A stretch of 46,659 nt of DNA, taken from the NCBI GenBank assembly GCA_934129895.1, contig CAKOWY010000009.1, positions 1-46,659 of the forward strand, in the 5' to 3' direction. This document shows, in pieces, positions 25,321 through 32,954 of the stretch; position 1 is the stretch's first letter, and every line of letters begins with the position of its first letter. Origin of the DNA: an uncultured Clostridia bacterium. GTDB taxonomy: Bacteria > Bacillota > Clostridia > TANB77 > CAG-508. A model generated the notes under the pieces. The model saw only the letters and a list, made by a program, of their open reading frames with translations. It was not told the DNA's origin and did not search any database. The position numbers and the translations under genes were made by a program.

Positions 25321-27027
25321 TTACAATTCAAGATTAGCTATAAATTTTTTCATTCTATTTTCAATATCATTTGAAGAATTCATTTGTAGAACTTCTTCTA
25401 CAAGCTTTTTGCATTCTTTTTGATCTAATTTACTTATGATCTTTCTTGCCTTTAATATCTTATTTGAATTCATAGAAAATTCATCTAGACCTAAACCTAT
25501 TAATATTGGTATATAAAGTTCATCACCTGCGGCTTCCCCACACATTCCGCAAAATATTCCATTCTTATGAGCACCATCAATTGAAAATTTTATTAATTTT
25601 ATTACAGCAGGATGAAATTTTGTATATAATTCTGATATTTTCTCATTCCCTCTCTCAACTGCAACTGTATATTGAATTAAGTCATTTGTTCCTATACTAA
25701 AGAAATCACACTCTTTTGCAAGATCTTCTGCAATTATTGCTGCTGAAGGTATTTCAATCATTATTCCTGTTTTTATTTTTGAATTGTACATCACATTTTC
25801 ATTACTCAATTCTTTTTTACATTCTTCAAGTACGTTTTTGGCTTTTCTCAATTCTTCTATTGAAGATATCATAGGAAACATTATTGCAATATTTCCATAA
25901 GCACTTGCTCTCAATAAAGCTCTTAATTGTGTTTTGAATATATCTAATCTATCTAAACATAGTCTAATTGCTCTATATCCTAAAAATGGATTTGATTCTT
26001 TATCCATTTTTAAATATTTTATTTCTTTATCTCCTCCAACATCAAGTGTTCTAATTATTACTTGTTTTCCTTGCATTTTTTCAGCAATTTCCTTATATGC
26101 TTTAAATTGTTCCTCTTCTGTTGGCAAATGTTCACTATTCATATATAAGAATTCACTTCTTAACAATCCAATTCCTTCAGCCGTATTTTGTATTACTAAT
26201 TCAACATCTGATGGAATACCTATATTAGCTACTAATTCAACTTGTACTCCATCAATAGTTTTACTTTCCATATTTTTATATTTATCATATTCTTCTTTTT
26301 CTTTAACTAATTTATCTTTTATTTGTAATAATTCATTTTTCTCTTCTTCAGTTGGATTTACATATATTTTTCCATCTATGCCATTTAATGCAACATATTG
26401 ATTATTTTCAAAAATTTTTGTTGCATCAATAACCCCTGTTACAGCTGGTATCAAATGTGTTCTTGCCATAATTGATGTATGTGAATTTGCACCACCCATT
26501 TCAGTTATAATTCCATTAATATTTTTTATATCAATTTTTGCAGTATCTGATGTTGTTAATTCTTTTGCAACTATAATTGTATTTGGTTTTAAATGACTAA
26601 CATCTATTTTGTCTTTCTTTAGTAATTTAGCTATTACTCTATCTTTAATATCTGCTATATCTCTTGCCCTTTCAGCCATATACTGATCATCCATATTTTC
26701 AAAAATTTTTATTACATTTCCAAAACCAATCTCTGTTGCATATTCTGCATTATATTTTGATGTTTTTATTAAGTCTTCTGTTTCATTACTTAATGATGGA
26801 TCTTGCATTATCATTAAATATGCTGTCATTATTTCTTTTTCTGTTCCAGATATTTTCTCAACTATTTCTTGTGTTTCAGAAATTACATTATTTAATGCTT
26901 CTTTAAATCTTGTTAATTCTCGTTCACTATCTTCCACATTTTTCTTTTCAACAATTATTTCCTCATTATTTAGAATAACTATATTTCCAAATCCAATTCC
27001 AGCTGATACTCCTTTTCCATTAATCAT
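25321..27027 (-). CDS. ptsI: Phosphoenolpyruvate-protein phosphotransferase (PTS enzyme I)
   Basis: Transfers phosphate from PEP to HPr, the common first step of all PTS sugar uptake. 568 residues, standard length. The swivelling His is His183 (GGANSHTSIMAR). The PEP-binding barrel has RTLDVGGDKEIKY, LLRSEFLYM, MFPMISS and the catalytic Cys region FCGMCGEAAGD. IGTNDLIQYTVAVERG marks the C-terminal half. Follows ptsH by 57 nt, with a small hairpin and the ribosome site AAGGAGG between. Confidence 0.97.
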   Translation of the reverse strand: MINGKGVSAGIGFGNIVILNNEEIIVEKKNVEDSERELTRFKEALNNVISETQEIVEKISGTEKEIMTAYLMIMQDPSLSNETEDLIKTSKYNAEYATEIGFGNVIKIFENMDDQYMAERARDIADIKDRVIAKLLKKDKIDVSHLKPNTIIVAKELTTSDTAKIDIKNINGIITEMGGANSHTSIMARTHLIPAVTGVIDATKIFENNQYVALNGIDGKIYVNPTEEEKNELLQIKDKLVKEKEEYDKYKNMESKTIDGVQVELVANIGIPSDVELVIQNTAEGIGLLRSEFLYMNSEHLPTEEEQFKAYKEIAEKMQGKQVIIRTLDVGGDKEIKYLKMDKESNPFLGYRAIRLCLDRLDIFKTQLRALLRASAYGNIAIMFPMISSIEELRKAKNVLEECKKELSNENVMYNSKIKTGIMIEIPSAAIIAEDLAKECDFFSIGTNDLIQYTVAVERGNEKISELYTKFHPAVIKLIKFSIDGAHKNGIFCGMCGEAAGDELYIPILIGLGLDEFSMNSNKILKARKIISKLDQKECKKLVEEVLQMNSSNDIENRMKKFIANLEL

Positions 27028-27048
27028 ATATCTTCCTCCTTACAATTC

Positions 27049-27078
27049 AAAAGAGACACCCTTTTGAGCATCTCTTTT
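27049..27078 (-). other. Stem-loop between ptsH and ptsI
   Basis: AAAAGAGA (27049-27056) and TCTCTTTT (27071-27078) close a 14-nt loop that may pair further through wobbles. It is a candidate partial terminator or processing element, since no T run beyond four bases follows. Confidence 0.4.
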
Positions 27079-27084
27079 ATCACT

Positions 27085-27351
27085 TTATTCACCAAAGTTA
27101 TTATTAAAAGCATTTAGCAATTCATTCATCGCTGCCTCTTCATCTGCTCCATCACATTGTATTTCTATTTCTGTACTATTTTTTATTCCTGCAGCCATAA
27201 TATTTAAAATAGACTTTGCATTAATTACTGGTTTTCCTTCTATTATTAAATTAATTGTACTTTGGTATTTTGCTGCAATTTTTGCTAACTCTGATGCTGG
27301 TCTTGCATGTAACCCTGTTTCATTTTTTAATACAACTTTTTGTGTCTTCAT
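27085..27351 (-). CDS. ptsH: Phosphocarrier protein HPr
   Basis: Relays phosphate from enzyme I to sugar-specific IIA domains. 88 residues. His15 in ETGLHARPAS is the phosphorylated residue. Ser47 in NAKSILNIM corresponds to the regulatory Ser46 of Firmicutes HPr, so HPr-kinase control is possible; the following LNIMAAGI differs from the usual MGVMSLGI. Between fruA and ptsI, so both general PTS proteins are made with the fructose permease. Confidence 0.96.
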   Translation of the reverse strand: MKTQKVVLKNETGLHARPASELAKIAAKYQSTINLIIEGKPVINAKSILNIMAAGIKNSTEIEIQCDGADEEAAMNELLNAFNNNFGE

Positions 27352-27369
27352 TCTAAATATCCTTTCCTT

Positions 27370-29286
27370 TTATTTTTTTTCATATTCTGGTAAATTCCTT
27401 TTTAATATTGCCATTATTAATGCTGAAATTATTGATCCTATAGCTATTGCCAATAAATATAAAATTGGCTTTCCTATTGTTGCAATAACAAATATTCCTC
27501 CATGTGGTGCCATTAATGTACAACCAAATGCCATTGATAATGCTCCTGTTACTGCTGATCCTACAACAAATGCAGGTATTGTTCTTAATGGATCTGCTGA
27601 AGCAAATGGAATTGCTCCTTCTGATATAAATGAAAGACCCATTATATAATTTATATATGCTGCTTGTTTATCTTTCTTAGGAATTTTTCTTGGGAATGCT
27701 GTTGCTAAAAATGCAATTGCAAGTGGTGGTACCATTCCTCCAGCCATTACTGCAGCCATTATTTCATATTGACCTGATGCTAACATTCCTGTTCCAAATG
27801 TGTATGCAGCTTTATTTATTGGTCCACCTAAGTCTATTGCCATCATTCCACCTAATATTGCACCTAATATAACTTTATTAGCTGTTCCCATTGAACTTAA
27901 ATAATTGTTTATTGCTGTATTTATTCCTGCAACATAAGGATTTATTAAAAGCATAAATGCTCCTATTAACAATATTCCAAATACTGGATATAAAAGAATT
28001 GTTTTTATTCCTTCTATACTATCTGGCAGATAACTACATATTTTCTTTAATAAAAGAACTATATATCCACCAACAAATCCTGCTATTAATGCACCTAAAA
28101 ATCCTGAACTAACTAATACAACTGAACTATTTGTAAGTGAAGCAAATGTTGTACCTTGTACAGCTAAAATTCCTCCAACAAATCCTACTGCTAGTCCTGG
28201 TCGATCAGCTATACTCATAGCTATATATCCAGCTAAAATATATAGCATTACATTAAAGGCTGCACCCCCAACTGTTTTGAAAAATGCTGCAATTGGTGTG
28301 TTCATACCAAAGTTTGATGGATTTATTGAATAATCATCTAATAAAAATGCGATTGCAATTAAAATTCCTCCACCAACAACAAATGGTAACATGTGTGTTA
28401 CACCATTCATTAAATGTTTATATATTTTTGTTCCAAATCCTTCTTTTTCTGAACTCTCATTTTCATTATTTTTTACATTAGAATGATAAACATTAGCTTT
28501 ATCTGATAATACATATTCAATTAATTCTTTTGGCTTGTTTATTCCTTCTGCAACTTTAGTTTTTATTAATTTTTTTCCATCAAATCTTGATAGATCAACT
28601 TTTGTATCTGCAGCAATTATAACTGCTTTGGCATTTTTTATTTCTTCGTTAGTAAATTTATTTTTTACTCCAGAAGAACCATGTGTCTCAACTTTTACCT
28701 TATGTCCCAATTGTTCTCCCATTTTTTCTAATGCTTCAGCTGCCATGTATGTATGGGCAATTCCTGTTGGACATGATGTAATAGCTAAAATTTCATAATT
28801 TTCTTTCTTTTCTTTTGTTTCAGATACTTTACTTTTTTCTGCTTGATCTATTACATTTAAAAATTCTTTTGTTGTTTTTGCATTTATTAAAGCTTTTCTA
28901 AATTCTACATCCATTAATAATGTTGATAATCTACTTAATACATCTAAATGTATGTTATCTTTAGAATCTGGTGCAGCAATTAAAAATAATAGTTTTGCTG
29001 GTTTTCCATCTAATGAATCAAATTCAACACCATCAGGTACTACCATTGCTGATAAACCTGGTTTTAATACTGCATTTGTCTTTCCATGTGGTATTGCTAT
29101 TCCTTCTCCTATTCCTGTTGAACCTTCTTCCTCTCTTTTTAATACAACTTGTTTGTATTTTTCTTTGTCAAGAATATTGCCATTTTTAGACATTAATTCT
29201 ACTAATTCATTTATTGCTTCTTTTTTATTAGTAGACTTACCATTTAGCTTAATGGCCTCTTGACTTAATAAATCAGTAATTTTCAT
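27370..29286 (-). CDS. fruA: PTS fructose permease, EIIABC in one chain
   Basis: Imports fructose and phosphorylates it to fructose-1-phosphate. 638 residues. Domain order: IIA (1-150) with His67 (IAIPHGKT), a short linker, IIB (about 163-265) with Cys172 (ITSCPTGIAHTYMAAEAL), then IIC (about 290-630) with nine or so membrane helices and GGPINKAAYTFG. The A-B-C order matches FruA of Gram-positive bacteria. It follows fruK, whose product uses fructose-1-phosphate, and precedes ptsH. Confidence 0.95.
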   Translation of the reverse strand: MKITDLLSQEAIKLNGKSTNKKEAINELVELMSKNGNILDKEKYKQVVLKREEEGSTGIGEGIAIPHGKTNAVLKPGLSAMVVPDGVEFDSLDGKPAKLLFLIAAPDSKDNIHLDVLSRLSTLLMDVEFRKALINAKTTKEFLNVIDQAEKSKVSETKEKKENYEILAITSCPTGIAHTYMAAEALEKMGEQLGHKVKVETHGSSGVKNKFTNEEIKNAKAVIIAADTKVDLSRFDGKKLIKTKVAEGINKPKELIEYVLSDKANVYHSNVKNNENESSEKEGFGTKIYKHLMNGVTHMLPFVVGGGILIAIAFLLDDYSINPSNFGMNTPIAAFFKTVGGAAFNVMLYILAGYIAMSIADRPGLAVGFVGGILAVQGTTFASLTNSSVVLVSSGFLGALIAGFVGGYIVLLLKKICSYLPDSIEGIKTILLYPVFGILLIGAFMLLINPYVAGINTAINNYLSSMGTANKVILGAILGGMMAIDLGGPINKAAYTFGTGMLASGQYEIMAAVMAGGMVPPLAIAFLATAFPRKIPKKDKQAAYINYIMGLSFISEGAIPFASADPLRTIPAFVVGSAVTGALSMAFGCTLMAPHGGIFVIATIGKPILYLLAIAIGSIISALIMAILKRNLPEYEKK

Positions 29287-29337
29287 GATTTATCATCCTT
29301 TCTTTTGTTAATTTATATTATAACTTTATAAACAATT

Positions 29338-30261
29338 TTATAGAATCTTATTTACTTCTACTTTGTCAATAATTTTTTCAATATCTTCTTGAGTAGCCAA
29401 ACCTTCTGAAAATGTACTTGCACTTCCTGCTGCAACACCAAGTTTTAAAGCTTGTATATAATTATTATCTTTTATATATCCTGCTACAAAACCTGCTACC
29501 ATTGAATCTCCGGCTCCAACTGTTGTAACAACTTTTCCTTTTGGTGCTTTTGCATGATAAACATCTTCACTTTCAGTAATTAATATGGCTCCATCTTCTC
29601 CAAGAGAAATTAATACATTTTTTGCTCCTTTTTCTTTAAGTTTTTTTCCGTAAAAAATTATATCTTCGTCTGTATTAATTTTTACATTATATGTTTCTTC
29701 TAATTCTTGTTTGTTTGGTTTTATTAATAATGGTTTATATTTTAAACTTTCTAAAAGCAATTTACGAGATGCATCTATTATAAATTTAATTCCTCTATCT
29801 GATAATTCTTTACTTATCTTTTCATAAATGTCTTCATCTATACATTTTGGTACATTTCCTGACAAGATAACCATATCATCTGATTGTATATTTTTTATTT
29901 TTTCCATTAATTCTTCTATATCATTTACATCTATTCTAGGACCATTTCCATTTATAGCTGTTTCACTATCATCTGATGTTACTTTTACATTTATTCTAGT
30001 GATTCCATTTTTGACTTTTATAAAATTTGTTTTAATTTCTTTTTGTTTTATTATTCTTTCTAGTTCTTCTCCAGTAAATCCTGCAATAAATGCTATTGCA
30101 GTATTCTCTACTCCTAAGTTTTTTAAAACAATTGATACATTAAGCCCTTTTCCTCCAGCTAATATTTTTTCATTTTGTGTCCTGTTTATTTGTCCAACAC
30201 TAAAATTTTTTACATTTGATATATAATCTAATGCAGGATTAAAAGTTATTGTATATATCAT
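29338..30261 (-). CDS. fruK: 1-phosphofructokinase (PfkB family)
   Basis: Phosphorylates fructose-1-phosphate to fructose-1,6-bisphosphate. ATG 30261 is chosen because CAGGAGGAAAAA stands directly before it; a start 17 codons further upstream adds only an Asn-rich tail. 307 residues. PfkB motifs: AGGKGLNVSIVLKNLG near the N-terminus and TVGAGDSMVAGFVAG with the catalytic Asp near the C-terminus. Tagatose-6-phosphate kinase is the closest alternative, but the linked fruA decides. No DeoR-type fruR gene is adjacent, unlike many Firmicutes. Confidence 0.93.
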   Translation of the reverse strand: MIYTITFNPALDYISNVKNFSVGQINRTQNEKILAGGKGLNVSIVLKNLGVENTAIAFIAGFTGEELERIIKQKEIKTNFIKVKNGITRINVKVTSDDSETAINGNGPRIDVNDIEELMEKIKNIQSDDMVILSGNVPKCIDEDIYEKISKELSDRGIKFIIDASRKLLLESLKYKPLLIKPNKQELEETYNVKINTDEDIIFYGKKLKEKGAKNVLISLGEDGAILITESEDVYHAKAPKGKVVTTVGAGDSMVAGFVAGYIKDNNYIQALKLGVAAGSASTFSEGLATQEDIEKIIDKVEVNKIL

Positions 30262-30316
30262 TTTTTCCTCCTGGTTATTTATATTATTATCATTATTTTG
30301 TAATATATTCAAATTG

Positions 30317-30345
30317 ATAATATCATATTATATAATTTTTTACAA
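30317..30345 (-). promoter_or_regulatory. Promoter of the fruK-fruA-ptsH-ptsI operon
   Basis: On the minus strand TTGTAA (30345-30340), 17 nt, TATTAT (30322-30317). No cre-like site is seen nearby. Confidence 0.55.
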
Positions 30346-30357
30346 TAATTTTAGACA

Positions 30358-30390
30358 AAAAAAAGAATCATTATAAATGATTCTTTTTTA
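30358..30390 (-). terminator. Terminator of carD
   Basis: AAAAGAATCATT pairs with AATGATTCTTTT around a 3-nt loop, followed by T on the minus strand; it abuts the carD stop. Confidence 0.85.
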
Positions 30391-30391
30391 T

Positions 30392-30952
30392 TTATCCATT
30401 AAATGGTATAAACTTATTTACAATACTTCCAGCTGCTACTTCACCTTCATTAACGTCTGTTCTAAACATTGCATAAGATGAATTTATTTTATTATCAACT
30501 AATTCTTCTATTTCATTTTGAGTTGAATGATTTGCTAAAACAAGTTCACTTACTAGAATTTGTTTTGCATTATACAACATTTTCTTTTCTCCTGTTGATA
30601 ATCCTTTTTCTTTTTGCTTAAAGCTTAAATTTCTGACAACATCAGCAATTTCATAAATATCTCCGCTTTTCATTTTGTCCATATTTTCTCTATAACGTTT
30701 ATTCCAATTTTTCTCCATTTCAGTTTCATCTTGTTCTAAAACAGAAAAAACTTTTTTAGCTTCTTCTTTGCCTATAACATCTCTAATTCCATGTTCTTTT
30801 GCTGTTGCTGTTGGTATCATTACTTTTACTTCGCCAGGCATCTCTAATATATAATATGATTGTTTTTCTCCCATTATTTCTCTTTCTTCTATTGAAACTA
30901 TTTTTCCAGCTCCATGCATTGGATAAGATACTTCATCTCCTATATTGTACAT
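30392..30952 (-). CDS. carD: CarD-family RNA polymerase-binding regulator
   Basis: Binds the RNA polymerase beta subunit and stabilises open promoter complexes, as shown for mycobacterial and Thermus CarD. 186 residues from ATG 30952, 9 nt after GGAGGAG; earlier in-frame starts lack a ribosome site. The N-terminal Tudor-like RID domain (1-60) has IGDEVSYPMHGAGKIVSIEE and YYILEMP; the C-terminal helical DNA-binding domain (65-165) has MKSGDIYEIADVVRNL and GEKKMLYNAKQIL. Single-gene unit whose promoter is embedded in the dut terminator. Confidence 0.93.
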   Translation of the reverse strand: MYNIGDEVSYPMHGAGKIVSIEEREIMGEKQSYYILEMPGEVKVMIPTATAKEHGIRDVIGKEEAKKVFSVLEQDETEMEKNWNKRYRENMDKMKSGDIYEIADVVRNLSFKQKEKGLSTGEKKMLYNAKQILVSELVLANHSTQNEIEELVDNKINSSYAMFRTDVNEGEVAAGSIVNKFIPFNG

Positions 30953-31033
30953 GATAGTCACTCCTCCTAGTAAATATTTTTGGTTTATTTCAATCATAAA
31001 ACACAATTTTTTTTAGATTTTTTAACCTTCTTT

Positions 31034-31062
31034 ATTATACCACAAAAAGTGGAAAAAGTCAA
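31034..31062 (-). promoter_or_regulatory. Promoter of carD, overlapping the dut terminator
   Basis: On the minus strand TTGACT (31062-31057), 17 nt, TATAAT (31039-31034). The -35 straddles the loop and descending arm of the 31044-31079 hairpin. Confidence 0.75.
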
Positions 31063-31081
31063 AACTTTTACCACTTTTTTT
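31044..31081. terminator. Terminator of dut
   Basis: AAAAAGTGG plus AAAAG (31044-31058) pairs with CTTTT plus CCACTTTTT (31065-31079), with one A.A mismatch and a 6-nt loop. T tracts at both ends. Confidence 0.75.
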
Positions 31082-31095
31082 GTTTTTATTTTATA

Positions 31096-31557
31096 TTATT
31101 TATTAGTTGAACCAAAGCCTCCAGCTCTTTCTCCATCTGCTTTATCATTATCAACAACTGCATAAGGTGAAAAGATAGCCTGACCAATACGTTCACCTTT
31201 TTTTATTTCAACATCTTCGTCTTTAATATTATAGAATGCAAACATTATATGTCCATCATTATCTTGATTCTCATAATAATCTCTGTCAACTATTCCTATA
31301 CTATTGGCAAGTATAAGACCTTTTTTTCCTGGATTTGAACTCCTATTTACTAGCATTAAATATTCATTTTTTGGCATATAAGCTTTTAATCCTGTCTTTA
31401 TTAATGTTGGTTTAATTCCTTTTTTGAAACTTGGAATTATAACATCTTCAGCAGCTTCTATATCATAACCAGCAGAATATTTTGTCTTTCTTTCTGGTAA
31501 ATTAATTCCTTTATCTTCAAATCCTTTTGCAATTTCAAATCCTCTTATTTTTTCCAT
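31096..31557 (-). CDS. dut: dUTP diphosphatase (trimeric dUTPase)
   Basis: Hydrolyses dUTP to dUMP, keeping uracil out of DNA. 153 residues. Conserved motifs in order: I SAGYDIEAAEDV, II NRSSNPGKKGL, III GIVDRDYYEN (catalytic Asp), IV KKGERIGQAIF and V RAGGFGSTNK. The NQDNDGHI insertion between III and IV occurs in Clostridia-type dUTPases. Leader: AGGAGG (31593-31588) stands 30 nt before the ATG, with a 6-bp hairpin (31568-31584) in between, which is unusual. Confidence 0.95.
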   Translation of the reverse strand: MEKIRGFEIAKGFEDKGINLPERKTKYSAGYDIEAAEDVIIPSFKKGIKPTLIKTGLKAYMPKNEYLMLVNRSSNPGKKGLILANSIGIVDRDYYENQDNDGHIMFAFYNIKDEDVEIKKGERIGQAIFSPYAVVDNDKADGERAGGFGSTNK

Positions 31558-31567
31558 TATATCTCAC

Positions 31568-31593
31568 GCATTATTTATTAATGCTTTCCTCCT
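31568..31593 (-). promoter_or_regulatory. Hairpin separating the ribosome site from the dut start
   Basis: On the minus strand AGGAGG (31593-31588) overlaps the upstream stop TAG; then GCATTA-ATAAA-TAATGC (31584-31568) folds, followed by GTGAGATATA and the ATG. A fold would shorten the apparent distance from 30 to about 13 nt. Confidence 0.45.
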
Positions 31594-32134
31594 ATTTCTT
31601 TCCGTTTACATTAATCATTCCTGTACTACTTGCAGATATTGTATATTGTCCCGCATTTGAAAAACTTAAGAATGATCCTTTTAAAGTTTGAGCTTGTGTT
31701 CTGTTATTATTTTTTACACTAACTACTATTCTGTCTCCTTCTTTTAATACAATTTTTTCACCCTCTGTACTTGTTGTTCCTACTCCTAGTTTACTTTGTA
31801 TTTGTGTTGAATAGTCAGAATAATAAACATTCTCTCCTATTTTTGTATAGTTTGCTTGAATTGTTTTCTTTCCTGGATTCTCATCTAAATGTTGGATCTC
31901 CATTTCTATATCATAAGTATTTCCTGTTGCTGCTAATGAATTTTCTAAATTTTGATATTTTGCCTTTGTTAATACTCCAGTATTTTGTATATCTGTTACA
32001 AACTCTTCTACTATTAATTTTGCATTTTCTTGTACAACATTATCATTTCTATCTGCTAATGAAACTAATGGTGCAACTAACAATAATGCTACAGCAACAC
32101 ATATTGCAATTGCTGTTCCTGATATATTTTGCAT
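31592..32134 (-). CDS. Single-pass membrane protein of unknown function, possibly pilin-like
   Basis: 180 residues. A short N-terminus (MQNISGT) is followed at once by a hydrophobic helix (7-27, AIAICVAVALLLVAPLVSL), then a polar extracytoplasmic part. ENAKLIVEEFVTDIQNTGVLTKAKYQNLENSL followed by a strand-rich portion (YDIEMEIQHLDE..., KIVLKEGDRIVVSVKNNN) recalls small pseudopilin- or TadE-like proteins, but no prepilin cleavage motif is evident, so the link is weak. A Thr/Ser-rich end is typical of exported proteins. It precedes dut, sharing its stop with the dut ribosome site. Function not assigned. Confidence 0.6.
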   Translation of the reverse strand: MQNISGTAIAICVAVALLLVAPLVSLADRNDNVVQENAKLIVEEFVTDIQNTGVLTKAKYQNLENSLAATGNTYDIEMEIQHLDENPGKKTIQANYTKIGENVYYSDYSTQIQSKLGVGTTSTEGEKIVLKEGDRIVVSVKNNNRTQAQTLKGSFLSFSNAGQYTISASSTGMINVNGKK

Positions 32135-32237
32135 AATACCACTCCCTTCACCATTTTTATACTATAAATATTATAACTTTTTTCTTCGTTTTTTGTCAAT
32201 CACTTTTGTAAAATATGCCCAAAATAATGAACTGATT

Positions 32238-32879
32238 TTAATCTTTAGCCAAAGTAAAAACTCCTATATTCTTTTTATCAATCCCAAAATCTGTTAATGT
32301 TTTTGCACATTCATTTAATGTACTTCCTGTAGTATAAATATCATCTATTAATAATATTTTTTTATTATACAGCCTGTCTATATTTTTCGCCTTATATACT
32401 CCTCTTACATTATTTTTTCTTTGTGTTTTATTTAAACTGCTTTGAGGAGCTACATTTTTTATTTTATACAAAACATTTTTTTCAATTTTTATTGATAACA
32501 TACCTGATATTGTTTTTCCTATAAGTTGACTTTGATTGTATCCTCTCATTAATAGCCTTTTTCGACTTAATGGCACTACTATTATTATATCATACTTTTT
32601 CAATTTTTCAAAATATTTTTGGTTATTTTGTAAGAATTTTTCTAATGTATTATATAAATATACTTTTTTATTAAATTTTATTTTTAAAATTATCTTTCTA
32701 ATTAAATCTTTATATTTAAATGCATAATAATGTTCAACAAAATTAAACTCTATTTTATCTTCTAAATCCTGTCTTTTTAGTTTAAATTCTTTTTTTAATT
32801 TTTCATTACATTTCAAACATAAAAAATTCTTATTGTCTTTTTCACATATCCCACATTTGGGTGGATATAATGCATCCAA
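32238..32879 (-). CDS. comFC: ComF-family phosphoribosyltransferase-like protein
   Basis: ComFC assists DNA uptake during transformation. 213 residues as written. N-terminal zinc-finger-like site CGICEKDNKNFLCLKC (four Cys), then a phosphoribosyltransferase fold with VPLSRKRLLMRGYNQSQ and the PRPP loop KILLIDDIYTTGST near the C-terminus. The start is uncertain: TTG 32879 has no ribosome site, whereas AAAGGAG is 6 nt before an in-frame ATA at 32903 that would add VKILEIIL before DALYPPKCG, the usual ComF opening. Directly downstream of rnj; with comEC broken, competence is doubtful. Confidence 0.85.
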   Translation of the reverse strand: MDALYPPKCGICEKDNKNFLCLKCNEKLKKEFKLKRQDLEDKIEFNFVEHYYAFKYKDLIRKIILKIKFNKKVYLYNTLEKFLQNNQKYFEKLKKYDIIIVVPLSRKRLLMRGYNQSQLIGKTISGMLSIKIEKNVLYKIKNVAPQSSLNKTQRKNNVRGVYKAKNIDRLYNKKILLIDDIYTTGSTLNECAKTLTDFGIDKKNIGVFTLAKD

Positions 32880-32920
32880 AATTATTTCTAATATTTTTAC
32901 TATTATGTTCTCCTTTCTAC

Positions 32921-32954
32921 AATAAATACCAAGCTTTAAAGCTTGGTATTTATT
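32921..32954 (-). terminator. 14-bp hairpin abutting the rnj stop
   Basis: AATAAATACCAAGC (32921-32934) and GCTTGGTATTTATT (32941-32954) form a perfect 14-bp stem with 6-nt loop. Only TTTATTG follows on the minus strand, and the comFC ribosome site begins 6 nt later, so it may be a leaky terminator or processing site. Confidence 0.6.
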
